8,361 nt of DNA from CAVQNQ01 sp963714205 (GTDB lineage: Bacteria > Acidobacteriota > Terriglobia > Bryobacterales > Bryobacteraceae): contig CAVQNQ010000009.1 of assembly GCA_963714205.1 (NCBI GenBank), positions 1 through 8,361 of the forward strand, given 5' to 3'. Both the position numbers and the translations under genes were made by a program. This document shows, piece after piece, positions 1 through 5,744 of the stretch. Positions within the stretch are counted from its first letter, which is position 1; the number at the start of each line of letters is the position of its first letter. A model generated the notes under the pieces. It had not been told where the DNA came from. It ran no database searches and saw only the letters and a list, made by a program, of their open reading frames with translations.

Positions 1-114
1 CGGGTGCAGTTCTATGACCGCCGGATGCTGGCATCCGAGGACAAAACGCCGGCGCTCGAGTGGCAAGAGGGGCAAGCCGGGGCCTCATCGGCGCGGAAGA
101 CTCAGATTGAATAG
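1..114 (+). CDS. 3' end of an unrecognised protein (partial)
   Basis: An open frame runs from the first base to a TAG at 112-114 and encodes the last 37 residues of a protein. The tail is hydrophilic and charged, beginning RVQFYDRRML and ending ARKTQIE, with no transmembrane segment or motif that I recognise. Because it is truncated by the window edge, the domain that would identify it is missing. The stop lies 18 bp before the GTG of the pseudouridine synthase on the same strand, so the two are probably co-transcribed. The frame is long enough, and close enough to its neighbour, to be a real gene end, but no function can be assigned. Confidence 0.55.
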   Translation, partial: RVQFYDRRMLASEDKTPALEWQEGQAGASSARKTQIE

Positions 115-132
115 ATAGGTCGATTCCCGCTC

Positions 133-1041
133 GTGCGCCTCTCAGCCGAACCCCACGAAGCCGGCAAGCGGCTGGACCAGATGCTCCACGAACGGCTGCC
201 GCAATACAGCCGCTCGCGGATTCAGCAGTGGATTCAGACGGGGCGAGTGCTGGTGAACGGCGTCCGAAAGCGGTCCTCGCACGCGCTGCGGGCGGGTGAG
301 GCCATTGACGTGGAGCCGGCCGAAGCTCCGCCGCTCCGCGCCGTGCCGGAAGCCATTCCCCTGGCCGTGCTGTATGAAGACCGGGATGTGGTGGCCATCG
401 ATAAGCCGGCGGGCATGGTGGTCCACGCCGGCGCCGGCGTCCACTCCGGGACCGTGGTCAACGCGCTGCTCCATCGTTTCGACGCGCTCTCCGGCGTGGC
501 GGGTGAGCTGCGGCCGGGCATCGTGCACCGGCTCGACCGCTACACCAGCGGCGTCCTGCTGGTGGCCAAGAACGACGACGCGCATCGGCGGCTGGCGGCG
601 CAATTCGCGGGCCGGCAGGTGGAGAAGGTGTACCTGGCGCTGGTGCACGGCCAAGTGAAGCGCGAGAGCGGGCGCATGGAACGTCCCATTGCGCGCGACC
701 CGGTGCGGCGCACGCGCATGACGGCGCGGCTCGACAAAGGGCGCGCGGCCTGGTCCGAATACCGCGTGTTGCGGCGGTTTGAACGGTTCACGCTGCTGGA
801 AGTGAGGATTGGCACCGGCCGCACGCACCAGATCCGGGTGCACCTCTCGAGCATCGGCCACCCCGTGGCGGGCGATACGCTGTACGGCGCGCCGGCCAAG
901 GTCGAGGGCCGGCCGGCGCTGGGCCGGTACTTTCTGCACGCCCGCCGGATCCGCTTCCACCAGCCGTCCACGGGCGAGGAGATCGCCATCGAATCGCCGC
1001 TGCCCGCGGAGCTGGCGGAGTGGATGGAGGGGTTGGAGTAG
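133..1041 (+). CDS. rluD: RluD/RluA-family 23S rRNA pseudouridine synthase
   Basis: This enzyme isomerises specific uridines in rRNA (23S rRNA for RluD) to pseudouridine in the cytoplasm. The 302 residues have the usual layout. An N-terminal S4 RNA-binding domain covers about residues 10-60 (RLDQMLHERLP...SRSRIQQWIQTGRVLVNG). The catalytic domain follows, with the signature GIVHRLDRYTSG at about 129-140, in which D135 is the expected catalytic aspartate. The C-terminal motif GRTHQIRVHL lies at about 229-238. Length matches full-length family members (about 300-330). The start is GTG, the first start after the upstream stop, and places the S4 domain correctly. Only a weak purine run (ATAGG at 115-119) precedes it. 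RluD is the closest architecture (S4 plus HRLD), but RluC-like target specificity cannot be excluded from sequence alone. Confidence 0.93.
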   Translation: MRLSAEPHEAGKRLDQMLHERLPQYSRSRIQQWIQTGRVLVNGVRKRSSHALRAGEAIDVEPAEAPPLRAVPEAIPLAVLYEDRDVVAIDKPAGMVVHAGAGVHSGTVVNALLHRFDALSGVAGELRPGIVHRLDRYTSGVLLVAKNDDAHRRLAAQFAGRQVEKVYLALVHGQVKRESGRMERPIARDPVRRTRMTARLDKGRAAWSEYRVLRRFERFTLLEVRIGTGRTHQIRVHLSSIGHPVAGDTLYGAPAKVEGRPALGRYFLHARRIRFHQPSTGEEIAIESPLPAELAEWMEGLE

Positions 1042-1055
1042 GGGCCTGGGAATAT

Positions 1056-1168
1056 CACCGCCGAGACGCAGAGGCGCTGAGAAGAACCGGCAGGTCAGGC
1101 AGGGCGTCTACAAGGTCCGTGGCATCACACCATATTTCGGGTTGGCGCGCAGAGGAAGCAGAGGGAAC
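1056..1168. repeat. Degenerate purine-rich intergenic repeat-like tracts
   Basis: Between rluD and the VWA gene are two short tracts built on the same theme: CGCCGAGACGCAGAGGCGC (within about 1056-1086) and GCGCAGAGGAAGCAGAGGGA (about 1147-1166). Each is a run of GCAGAG-like units about 9-10 bp apart. From memory, similar 'cgcagagacgcagag' tracts occur scattered between genes in many bacterial genomes. That recollection was not checked here. No coding frame with known homology covers the region. The rest of the 197-bp gap holds the promoter for the next gene. Confidence 0.35.
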
Positions 1169-1223
1169 GTAGTGCTGCCGAGGACTATCGTCTAGGGGCG
1201 AGGCGCGGTCCGCGGGCACGGGC

Positions 1224-1229
1224 TATAAT
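1224..1229 (+). promoter_or_regulatory. TATAAT -10 box, probable leaderless promoter of the VWA gene
   Basis: A perfect TATAAT is followed by exactly 9 nt and then the ATG at 1239. Transcription normally starts about 6-8 nt after the -10 box, so the mRNA would begin within a few nucleotides of the start codon. No Shine-Dalgarno sequence is present. No convincing -35 hexamer is found 16-18 bp upstream. Instead an 11-bp palindrome, CGCGGTCCGCG (1204-1214), lies in the spacer region. Confidence 0.7.
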
Positions 1230-1238
1230 TGAAACACT

Positions 1239-2159
1239 ATGAGAATTTGGGCGCCATTGGCGGCGGGCGTGCTGGCTATCGCCGCATGGGCCGCCGGCCA
1301 GATCGTTCAGAGCGACGAGCCCACCCGTATTCAGGTCGATGTCACGCGCGTGAGCCTGCTTTTCACCGTCACCGATAAGAAGGGCCGCTTCATCACCGAC
1401 CTCGATAAGAACGATTTTGAAATCATGGAAGGCAAGCGGCGGCAAACCATCTCGGACTTTGCGGCGGAGTCCGACCTGCCCCTGCGCCTGGGCATTCTGA
1501 TCGACACCAGCAACAGCGTCCGGGAACGCTTCAAGTTCGAGCAGGAGGCCGCCGGCCAGTTCGTCGACAGCGTGATGCGCACCGACCTCGACAAGGCCCT
1601 GGTGGTGAGCTTCGACAGTTCGGCCGAGCTGGCATCGGACCTGATCAACGACACCGACAAGCTGACGGCCACGATCCGCAACCTGCGTCCCGGCGGCGGA
1701 ACCGCGCTGTACGATGCCATTTACTTCGCCTGCCGCGACAAGCTCTCGCAGGACCAGCCGAGGTATAAGTTCCGCCGCGCCATTGTGATCGTCAGCGACG
1801 GCGACGACAACCAGAGCCGCTACACGCGCGACCAGGCGCTCGAAATGGCGCAGAAGGCCGACGTGGTGATATACACCATCTCGACCAACGGAATCACGCG
1901 CATTGAAACCGACGGCGATAAGGTTCTCAGGTACCTGGCGCAGGAGACCGGCGGGCGAGCTTTCTTCCCATTCAAGGTGGAGGACCTGGACCAGTCGTTC
2001 GAAAACATCGCCAACGAGCTGCGCCATCAGTACAGCATCTCCTACCGGCCCGAGCCGCTGGTTACCGACGGTCTTTTCCACGTTATCGACGTGCGGGTGA
2101 GGGAACGCAAGAATATCCTGGTGAACGTCCGGCGGGGCTACTACGCTCCCAAGATGTAG
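1239..2159 (+). CDS. Secreted VWA-domain protein, Acidobacterial VWFA-related family
   Basis: This 306-residue protein begins with a Sec-type signal peptide (MRIWAPLAAGVLAIAAWAAG, cleavage near residue 20-24) and is probably exported. A short beta-rich segment follows (IQVDVTRVSLLFTVTDKKG, then F-I-T-D-L-DKNDFEIMEGKRRQTI), typical of the TIGR03436-type 'VWFA-related domain, Acidobacterial' proteins. A von Willebrand A domain spans about residues 83-265. Its metal-ion-dependent adhesion site appears complete: DTSNS at 89-93 (D89, S91, S93), T155 in GGGTALYDAI and D187 in VIVSDGDDN. Such domains bind a divalent cation and usually mediate protein-protein contacts. The specific role of this family is not known to me. 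The gene has its own TATAAT box and probably a leaderless message. The GNAT gene follows directly. Confidence 0.88.
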   Translation: MRIWAPLAAGVLAIAAWAAGQIVQSDEPTRIQVDVTRVSLLFTVTDKKGRFITDLDKNDFEIMEGKRRQTISDFAAESDLPLRLGILIDTSNSVRERFKFEQEAAGQFVDSVMRTDLDKALVVSFDSSAELASDLINDTDKLTATIRNLRPGGGTALYDAIYFACRDKLSQDQPRYKFRRAIVIVSDGDDNQSRYTRDQALEMAQKADVVIYTISTNGITRIETDGDKVLRYLAQETGGRAFFPFKVEDLDQSFENIANELRHQYSISYRPEPLVTDGLFHVIDVRVRERKNILVNVRRGYYAPKM

Positions 2160-2163
2160 CGGG

Positions 2164-2574
2164 GTAATCCGGCGTGGCGGACCAGGCGACCTGGCCGAAG
2201 TCGCCGGCATCCAGGCGGCCAGCCCCGACGCTGCCCAGTGGGACGTCTCCGGCTACCTGCGGTACGACTTCCGCGTTTCGGTCTGCGGAATTCAGGTGGC
2301 GGGCTTCCTGGTGTCGCGCACCGTCGCGGAGGGTGAAACCGAATTGCTGAACCTGGCGGTAGCTCCGGGATTCCGCCGCCAGGGAGTGGGGCGCAAGCTG
2401 GTGCAGTCATTGCTGGCCGAGGCTCGGGGGGTGGTGTACCTGGAGGTCCGGGAATCCAATCGGGCCGCCCGCGAATTCTATAATCACATGGGATTTCAAG
2501 AAGTTAGCTTGCGCGGAGGGTACTACCAGGAACCACCCGAAGCGGCTATTGTTATGAAGTTTCATTCATGTTAA
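2164..2574 (+). CDS. rimI: GNAT acetyltransferase, RimI-like (non-canonical or lost start codon)
   Basis: The likely product acetylates a protein N-terminus; RimI in E. coli acetylates ribosomal protein S18. Reading from 2164 gives 136 residues that match the RimI pattern throughout: IRRGGPGDLAEVAGIQ (beta1-alpha1), AQW near residue 26, the acetyl-CoA motif NLAVAPGFRRQGVG at 63-76, YLEVRESNRAAREFY at 92-106 and a YY-x-P-x-EAA-x-VM tail. E94 and Y106 have the same 12-residue spacing as the catalytic pair of E. coli RimI (E103/Y115). The homology starts at GTA-ATC-CGG, only 4 nt after the VWA stop, and there is no ATG, GTG or TTG in this frame from the upstream stop at 2122-2124 until GTG 2296. 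Starting at 2296 would remove the first 44 residues, including conserved beta1-alpha1. I therefore place the gene start at 2164, as a non-canonical or mutated start. The RimI assignment is good, but the exact 5' end is uncertain. Confidence 0.75.
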   Translation, partial: VIRRGGPGDLAEVAGIQAASPDAAQWDVSGYLRYDFRVSVCGIQVAGFLVSRTVAEGETELLNLAVAPGFRRQGVGRKLVQSLLAEARGVVYLEVRESNRAAREFYNHMGFQEVSLRGGYYQEPPEAAIVMKFHSC

Positions 2575-2610
2575 GGTGGCCTTAGACGGTGATGCCGTTG
2601 TTTCAAAAAC

Positions 2611-2645
2611 GTTACGAGATTACGCACCGAGCCTTGTTTCGTAAC
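2611..2645. repeat. Inverted repeat GTTACGA / TCGTAAC upstream of the DUF465 gene
   Basis: GTTACGA (2611-2617) and TCGTAAC (2639-2645) are perfect 7-bp inverted arms separated by 21 bp. A TTGTTTC direct repeat lies at 2598-2604 and 2634-2640. The element sits in the 114-bp gap between the GNAT gene and the DUF465-like gene, where a promoter would be expected. It could be an operator or an mRNA leader structure, or chance. Confidence 0.3.
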
Positions 2646-2688
2646 CAACCGACTCGGCGCGCCAACCTCTTGGGAGGAATTGCCCAAT

Positions 2689-2925
2689 ATGGAACGGAAC
2701 GCACAGGAAGAGTTGAAAGCGCACCTGATGAAGACGAACGAGGAGTTTTGCCGGCTTGCCAGCCAGCACTCAGAGTTTGCCCGGAAGCTGGAGGCACTGG
2801 AATCGCTTCCCCATCTGACTTATGAAGAAGAGTTGGAGGAGACGCGGTTGAAGAAGCTGAAACTTCGGTTGAAAGATCAGATGGAAGCGATCCTGAGCCA
2901 GTACCGGTCACAGCAGGTCGCTTAG
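2689..2925 (+). CDS. Short DUF465/YdcH-like coiled-coil protein
   Basis: This 78-residue protein is almost entirely predicted helix. Its core, LASQHSEFARKLEALE (23-38) then EEELEETRLKKLKLRLKDQM (46-65), fits the DUF465 (YdcH-type) pattern: a first helix with a conserved His, a short linker, and a second helix of the form LKKxKLxLKD. There is no signal peptide or membrane segment. The function of the family is not established. The ATG at 2689 is chosen because a strong GGGAGGAA Shine-Dalgarno lies at 2672-2679. The in-frame TTG at 2680 abuts that site and cannot use it. A strong intrinsic terminator follows 33 bp after the stop, so this is probably the last gene of its transcript. Confidence 0.8.
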   Translation: MERNAQEELKAHLMKTNEEFCRLASQHSEFARKLEALESLPHLTYEEELEETRLKKLKLRLKDQMEAILSQYRSQQVA

Positions 2926-2958
2926 CACCAGGTGCGCGCAGTAGCGGCGATTGCATTC

Positions 2959-2996
2959 GGCCCGGTCGGCTTCGGCTGACCGGGCCTTTGGTTTTT
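2959..2996 (+). terminator. Strong intrinsic terminator with UUCG tetraloop
   Basis: The left arm GGCCCGGTCGGC (2959-2970), loop TTCG (2971-2974) and right arm GCTGACCGGGCC (2975-2986) pair over 12 bp with a single G-U wobble. They are capped by the very stable C(UUCG)G tetraloop and followed by TTTGGTTTTT (2987-2996). This is a textbook rho-independent terminator for the DUF465-like gene. It ends only 13 nt before the ATG of the Smr gene, so it may also act on that gene. Confidence 0.9.
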
Positions 2997-3009
2997 AGAG
3001 AGAGAGTTC

Positions 3010-3285
3010 ATGTATCCCTGGCAGGAGCCGATTCGCATTCCCGTCACCGACGTGTTCGATCTGCACAGCATTCCGCCGCGCGATGTGAAAGAGGTGGTGG
3101 AGGAATACCTGCGAGAAGCGCACCGGCTGGGATTCAAGGCGCTGCGGATCATCCACGGACGCGGTATAGGGGTGCAGCGCGAGATGGTGCGCGCGGTCCT
3201 TGCGCGCACCGGGTTCGTGGCCGATTTCCGGGACGCACCCGCTGAAGCGGGAGGATGGGGCGCCACCATCGTGACGCTGCGGTAG
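3010..3285 (+). CDS. Stand-alone Smr-domain protein
   Basis: The 91-residue protein consists of a single Smr (small MutS-related) domain, as found at the C-terminus of MutS2 and in free-standing Smr proteins, where it acts as a DNA- or RNA-nicking nuclease. The hallmark motifs are present in order: FDLHS at 16-20 (the LDLHG position), HGRGIGVQR at 49-57 and GGWGATIV at 81-88 (the G-G-x-G-x-T/x-V element). There is no MutS ATPase domain or KOW linker. The glycine of LDLHG is serine here. The ATG at 3010 is preceded by AGAGAGAG (2997-3004), a usable but weak ribosome-binding site. The terminator immediately upstream leaves almost no room for a conventional promoter. The downstream aminotransferase converges with a 6-bp gap. 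Confidence 0.88.
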   Translation: MYPWQEPIRIPVTDVFDLHSIPPRDVKEVVEEYLREAHRLGFKALRIIHGRGIGVQREMVRAVLARTGFVADFRDAPAEAGGWGATIVTLR

Positions 3286-3291
3286 GGATCA

Positions 3292-4482
3292 CTATCGCTG
3301 CGCTACCGCCGCGGCTTCCCAGCGCACGGAAACCTGCTTGATCCGCTCCACCGCCTCCATCAGGTTGGGCAGCGAGTTGGCGTAGCTGAAGCGGATGTAG
3401 CCGTCGCCATGTTCTCCGAAACTGCCGCCATTCAGGCACGCCACGCCGGCTTCCTCCAGCAGGTAGCCGGCCAGCTCTTTGGAGGGGATGCCGGTGCCGG
3501 TCACGTTGGCAAAGGCGTAGAAAGCGCCGCCCGAATGCGCGCAGCGGAATCCCGGAACCTGGTTGAGGCCCGGGCAGAATGCGTCGCGGCGGCGGCGGAA
3601 TTCCGTCACCATGGCGGCCACGCAATCCTGCGGTCCGGCGAGCGCGGCGATGCCGGCACGCTGCGTGAAGCTGGCGGTGCAGGAGTTCGAATTCACCATG
3701 AGCTTGCTCACCGCGTCCACCAGCCACTCCGGCATCACGCCGTAGCCCATGCGCCAGCCGGTCATGGCATAGGTCTTCGAGAAGCCGTCGAGGATGATGG
3801 TTTTCTCGAGCATCCCGGGGAAACTGGCGATGGACACGGGCGCCTCGTCGCCGTAGTAGATCCGCGAATAGATCTCGTCGCTCAACACCATCACGTCACG
3901 CTCGCGAAGCATTCCGGCGACGGCGGCGATGTCCGCGCGCGGAATCACGCCCCCGGTGGGATTCTCGGGCGAGTTCAGAATGACCAGTTTGGTGCGGTCC
4001 GAAAGCCGGTCGCGAAAGAGATTGAGGTCGAAGGAAAAGGCGCGGCCCTCTTCGAGCGGCATGGGCACCGGCCGGGCGCCCAGGAAACGGATCATGGATT
4101 CGTAAATCGGGAAGCCGGGATTGGGGCAAATGACCTCATCGCCGGGTTCCAGTAGGGCCATCATGGGGAAGAAAATGATGGGCTTGCCGCCAGGCACCAC
4201 CGATACGTGCTGTGGTCCGACGGGAATTCCGCGCGACTGCGAAATGTGGGCGGCGACGGCTTCTCGCAGCTCGGGATAGCCCTGTGGGGGACCGTAATGG
4301 GTCCAGCCGTCATCGAGCGCCTTCTTGGCGGCTTCGACGATGTGGGGCGGAGTGGGAAAATCGGGCTCGCCGATCTCCAGGTGGATCACGCTGCGGCCCT
4401 GCGCTTCGAGCGCGCGGGCTCGTACCAGGACATCGAAGGCGGATTCGACTCCGATGCGGCTCATTCGTTCGGCAAGTCTCAT
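3292..4482 (-). CDS. Class I/II PLP-dependent aminotransferase
   Basis: This 396-residue cytoplasmic enzyme transfers amino groups using pyridoxal phosphate. It is full length for the fold-type I AspAT group. Visible landmarks are EIGEPDFPTP (36-45), the substrate-loop segment HYGPPQGYPELREA (62-75), GGKPIIF (98-104), NSPENPTGGVI (170-180, PLP-binding N174), SDEIYS (201-206, D202 and Y205), FSKTYAMTGWRMGY (234-247, Schiff-base lysine K236) and YIRFSYA (362-368, R364 binding the substrate carboxylate). The family covers aspartate, alanine and prephenate aminotransferases. The sequence alone does not fix the amino donor, so no gene symbol is given. The start ATG at 4480-4482 gives a normal N-terminus (MRLAERMSRIGVESAFDVL), although no clear Shine-Dalgarno precedes it. 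It is divergent from the ECF sigma operon. Confidence 0.92.
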   Translation of the reverse strand: MRLAERMSRIGVESAFDVLVRARALEAQGRSVIHLEIGEPDFPTPPHIVEAAKKALDDGWTHYGPPQGYPELREAVAAHISQSRGIPVGPQHVSVVPGGKPIIFFPMMALLEPGDEVICPNPGFPIYESMIRFLGARPVPMPLEEGRAFSFDLNLFRDRLSDRTKLVILNSPENPTGGVIPRADIAAVAGMLRERDVMVLSDEIYSRIYYGDEAPVSIASFPGMLEKTIILDGFSKTYAMTGWRMGYGVMPEWLVDAVSKLMVNSNSCTASFTQRAGIAALAGPQDCVAAMVTEFRRRRDAFCPGLNQVPGFRCAHSGGAFYAFANVTGTGIPSKELAGYLLEEAGVACLNGGSFGEHGDGYIRFSYANSLPNLMEAVERIKQVSVRWEAAAVAQR

Positions 4483-4522
4483 GATGGTCTCAGGCTATCG
4501 GGGCCGTGGACCTCCAGTCACC

Positions 4523-4537
4523 AAGCTTATCAAGCTT
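4523..4537. promoter_or_regulatory. Tandem AAGCTT palindromes in the divergent promoter region
   Basis: AAGCTTATCAAGCTT consists of two identical 6-bp palindromes with a 3-bp spacer, so each half site repeats at a 9-bp spacing and the whole is nearly palindromic. It lies 41-55 bp upstream of the minus-strand aminotransferase start. On that strand it reads AAGCTTGATAAGCTT, with a possible GATAAG -10-like core. It may be a regulator site or part of the aminotransferase promoter. Confidence 0.3.
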
Positions 4538-4560
4538 CGGCACGGGTCGCGTTAGAATGG

Positions 4561-4586
4561 ATCTAGCGGACGGGTCCGCTTTAGAT
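4561..4586. promoter_or_regulatory. Extended palindrome upstream of the ECF sigma gene
   Basis: AGCGGACGGGTCCGCT (4565-4580) is a perfect 7-bp inverted repeat with a 2-bp centre. It is flanked by ATCTA (4561-4565) and TAGAT (4582-4586), which also pair, giving roughly 11 paired positions with a 2-nt bulge. A TAGAAT -10-like hexamer lies just upstream at 4553-4558. No plus-strand gene ends here, so a terminator role is unlikely. An operator in the aminotransferase/sigma divergent region is the better reading. Confidence 0.45.
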
Positions 4587-4612
4587 TCCACGTTTTGCGG
4601 GTTCCAGCGTCA

Positions 4613-4618
4613 TATAGA
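4613..4618 (+). promoter_or_regulatory. Possible -10 box for a leaderless ECF sigma transcript
   Basis: TATAGA is followed by exactly 9 nt and then GTG at 4628, the same geometry as the TATAAT box before the VWA gene. No Shine-Dalgarno is visible before this GTG. TTGCGG (4595-4600) is too close to serve as an ideal -35, so the call is tentative. Confidence 0.35.
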
Positions 4619-4627
4619 TTAGAACCC

Positions 4628-5176
4628 GTGGAAACAGTCGTTTGCAGCCCGATGAGCGAAGTCGTCGAGCCCGGCCTGGAACTCCTGGAACGGCAGAGCC
4701 GCTTTGTTTCCGAGCACTTACGGCGGATTTTCACCCAGATTTACCGGATTGTGGGGAACGTGGCCGATGCCCAGGACCTGACCCAGGAAGCATTCATCAA
4801 GGCCCTGCAGCGCCAGGAGCAGCTCAAGGACGAGCATAAGGCGGCCCATTGGCTGTCGCGGATCGCGACAAACACGGCCATCGATTTCCTGCGCCGCAGC
4901 GGCCGCGCCACGTTTTGCGAGATTGATGAGGCTCCGGCGAGCCAGTTGGAAAGCCCAGAACAGGCGCTGCTGCGGTCCGAGGAACGGAATTATCTGGAAG
5001 ATGGTCTGCGCCTGCTGAGCCCGCGGGAACGGGCGGCGCTGATGCTGCGCGACGTGGAGGGACTGCCGGCGGAAGAGGTGGCCAGGCGGCTAAGCTGTTC
5101 GAAGGCCACGGTGCGCTCGCACATAGCCAACGCGCGCACCAAGTTCCGGCGCTATATGGAGAGAAGGAAGCGGTAG
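4628..5176 (+). CDS. ECF-type RNA polymerase sigma factor
   Basis: This alternative sigma factor directs RNA polymerase to a specific regulon and is normally held inactive by its cognate anti-sigma factor, encoded next. With the GTG at 4628 it has 182 residues, within the normal ECF range. Sigma region 2 covers about residues 30-92, with the core-binding helix VADAQDLTQEAFIKAL (45-60) and the -10 recognition part AHWLSRIATNTAIDFLRR (73-90). Region 4 covers about 120-178: LSPRERAALMLRDVEGLPAEE then VARRLSCSKATVRSHIANAR, a helix-turn-helix for -35 binding. Other possible starts are TTG 4595 and ATG 4652. None has a Shine-Dalgarno, and GTG 4628 is favoured by the -10-like box 9 nt upstream. The stop is 4 nt before the anti-sigma ATG, indicating a tightly coupled operon. 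Confidence 0.9.
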   Translation: METVVCSPMSEVVEPGLELLERQSRFVSEHLRRIFTQIYRIVGNVADAQDLTQEAFIKALQRQEQLKDEHKAAHWLSRIATNTAIDFLRRSGRATFCEIDEAPASQLESPEQALLRSEERNYLEDGLRLLSPRERAALMLRDVEGLPAEEVARRLSCSKATVRSHIANARTKFRRYMERRKR

Positions 5177-5180
5177 AAAG

Positions 5181-5744
5181 ATGAAACATCCCGACGGGGC
5201 GACATTAGCATTGCACGCGGGTGGGGACCTGGGGCCGCTGGCCCGCTGGAGAACCGGGCGCCACCTGGCGAAATGCGGGGATTGCCGCGATGAGGTGGCA
5301 GCGTACCGAGAAGTGCGGGCGATTCTCCCCGAACTGGCCGAGACCCCCGAGATTTCCTGGAACCGGCTGGCCGCGGAGATGAAGGCCAACATCCGGTTGG
5401 GACTGGCGGCGGGCGAGTGCGTGCGGACGGGCCAGACGCCCTGGCGCGAAACACCCCTGTTCACGCGCGCCCGCGCCATGGTGGCCTTCGCCAGCGTGAT
5501 GGTGCTGCTGTTTGCGGGCATGGTTCTGGAACATCCGGGGCCCGGCGCGCCCAGCTACGATGGCGTGGTGGTGCAGACCACGGCTAATGGAATTCAGGTG
5601 AGAGAGGGCGGCCGGGCGCTGCGGCTGCTGCACTCCGGCGCGCAAAACGTGCAGTACTCGGTGGGCGCGCAAGGCTCCATGAGGGCTCGCTACGTGGATC
5701 CCGAAACGGGCTACGTAACGATCAATAACGTTTATGCGGATTGA
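5181..5744 (+). CDS. Membrane-anchored zinc-binding anti-sigma factor (ZAS type)
   Basis: This is probably the cognate inhibitor of the upstream ECF sigma factor. The 187-residue protein has three parts. A cytoplasmic N-terminal anti-sigma domain carries H28-x3-C32-x2-C35 (RHLAKCGDC), the zinc-binding signature of ZAS-type anti-sigma factors. A single transmembrane helix lies at about 97-116 (ARAMVAFASVMVLLFAGMVL). An extracytoplasmic beta-rich tail of about 70 residues ends INNVYAD. The order (domain inside, one membrane pass, sensor outside) suits release of sigma after an envelope signal, although the signal is unknown. A GAGAAGGAAG ribosome-binding site (5161-5170) overlaps the end of the sigma gene. 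The last 11 nt overlap the next open frame, again suggesting coupled translation. Confidence 0.85.
   Translation: MKHPDGATLALHAGGDLGPLARWRTGRHLAKCGDCRDEVAAYREVRAILPELAETPEISWNRLAAEMKANIRLGLAAGECVRTGQTPWRETPLFTRARAMVAFASVMVLLFAGMVLEHPGPGAPSYDGVVVQTTANGIQVREGGRALRLLHSGAQNVQYSVGAQGSMRARYVDPETGYVTINNVYAD

Noticed and set aside
142..960. Long minus-strand open frame (272 codons) opposite the pseudouridine synthase
   Set aside because: It is antisense to a confidently identified gene. Its composition is Arg/His/Pro/Ala-rich, with no motifs, as expected from a GC-rich codon shadow.
1185..2210. 341-codon minus-strand open frame opposite the VWA gene
   Set aside because: The plus strand has a signal peptide, a complete MIDAS and a promoter. 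The minus frame shows no recognisable domain and is a GC-driven shadow.
2589..2825. 78-codon plus-strand frame overlapping the start of the DUF465-like gene
   Set aside because: It is out of frame with the conserved helical protein, has no ribosome-binding site and has no recognisable content. The strong GGGAGGAA serves the ATG at 2689.
3409..4155. 248-codon plus-strand open frame within the aminotransferase
   Set aside because: It is antisense to a clear PLP enzyme and has His/Gly/Ala-rich shadow composition.
4565..4580. Palindrome as an intrinsic terminator
   Set aside because: No plus-strand gene ends nearby, and the minus-strand aminotransferase reads away from it. The tail TTTAGATT is a poor U-tract.
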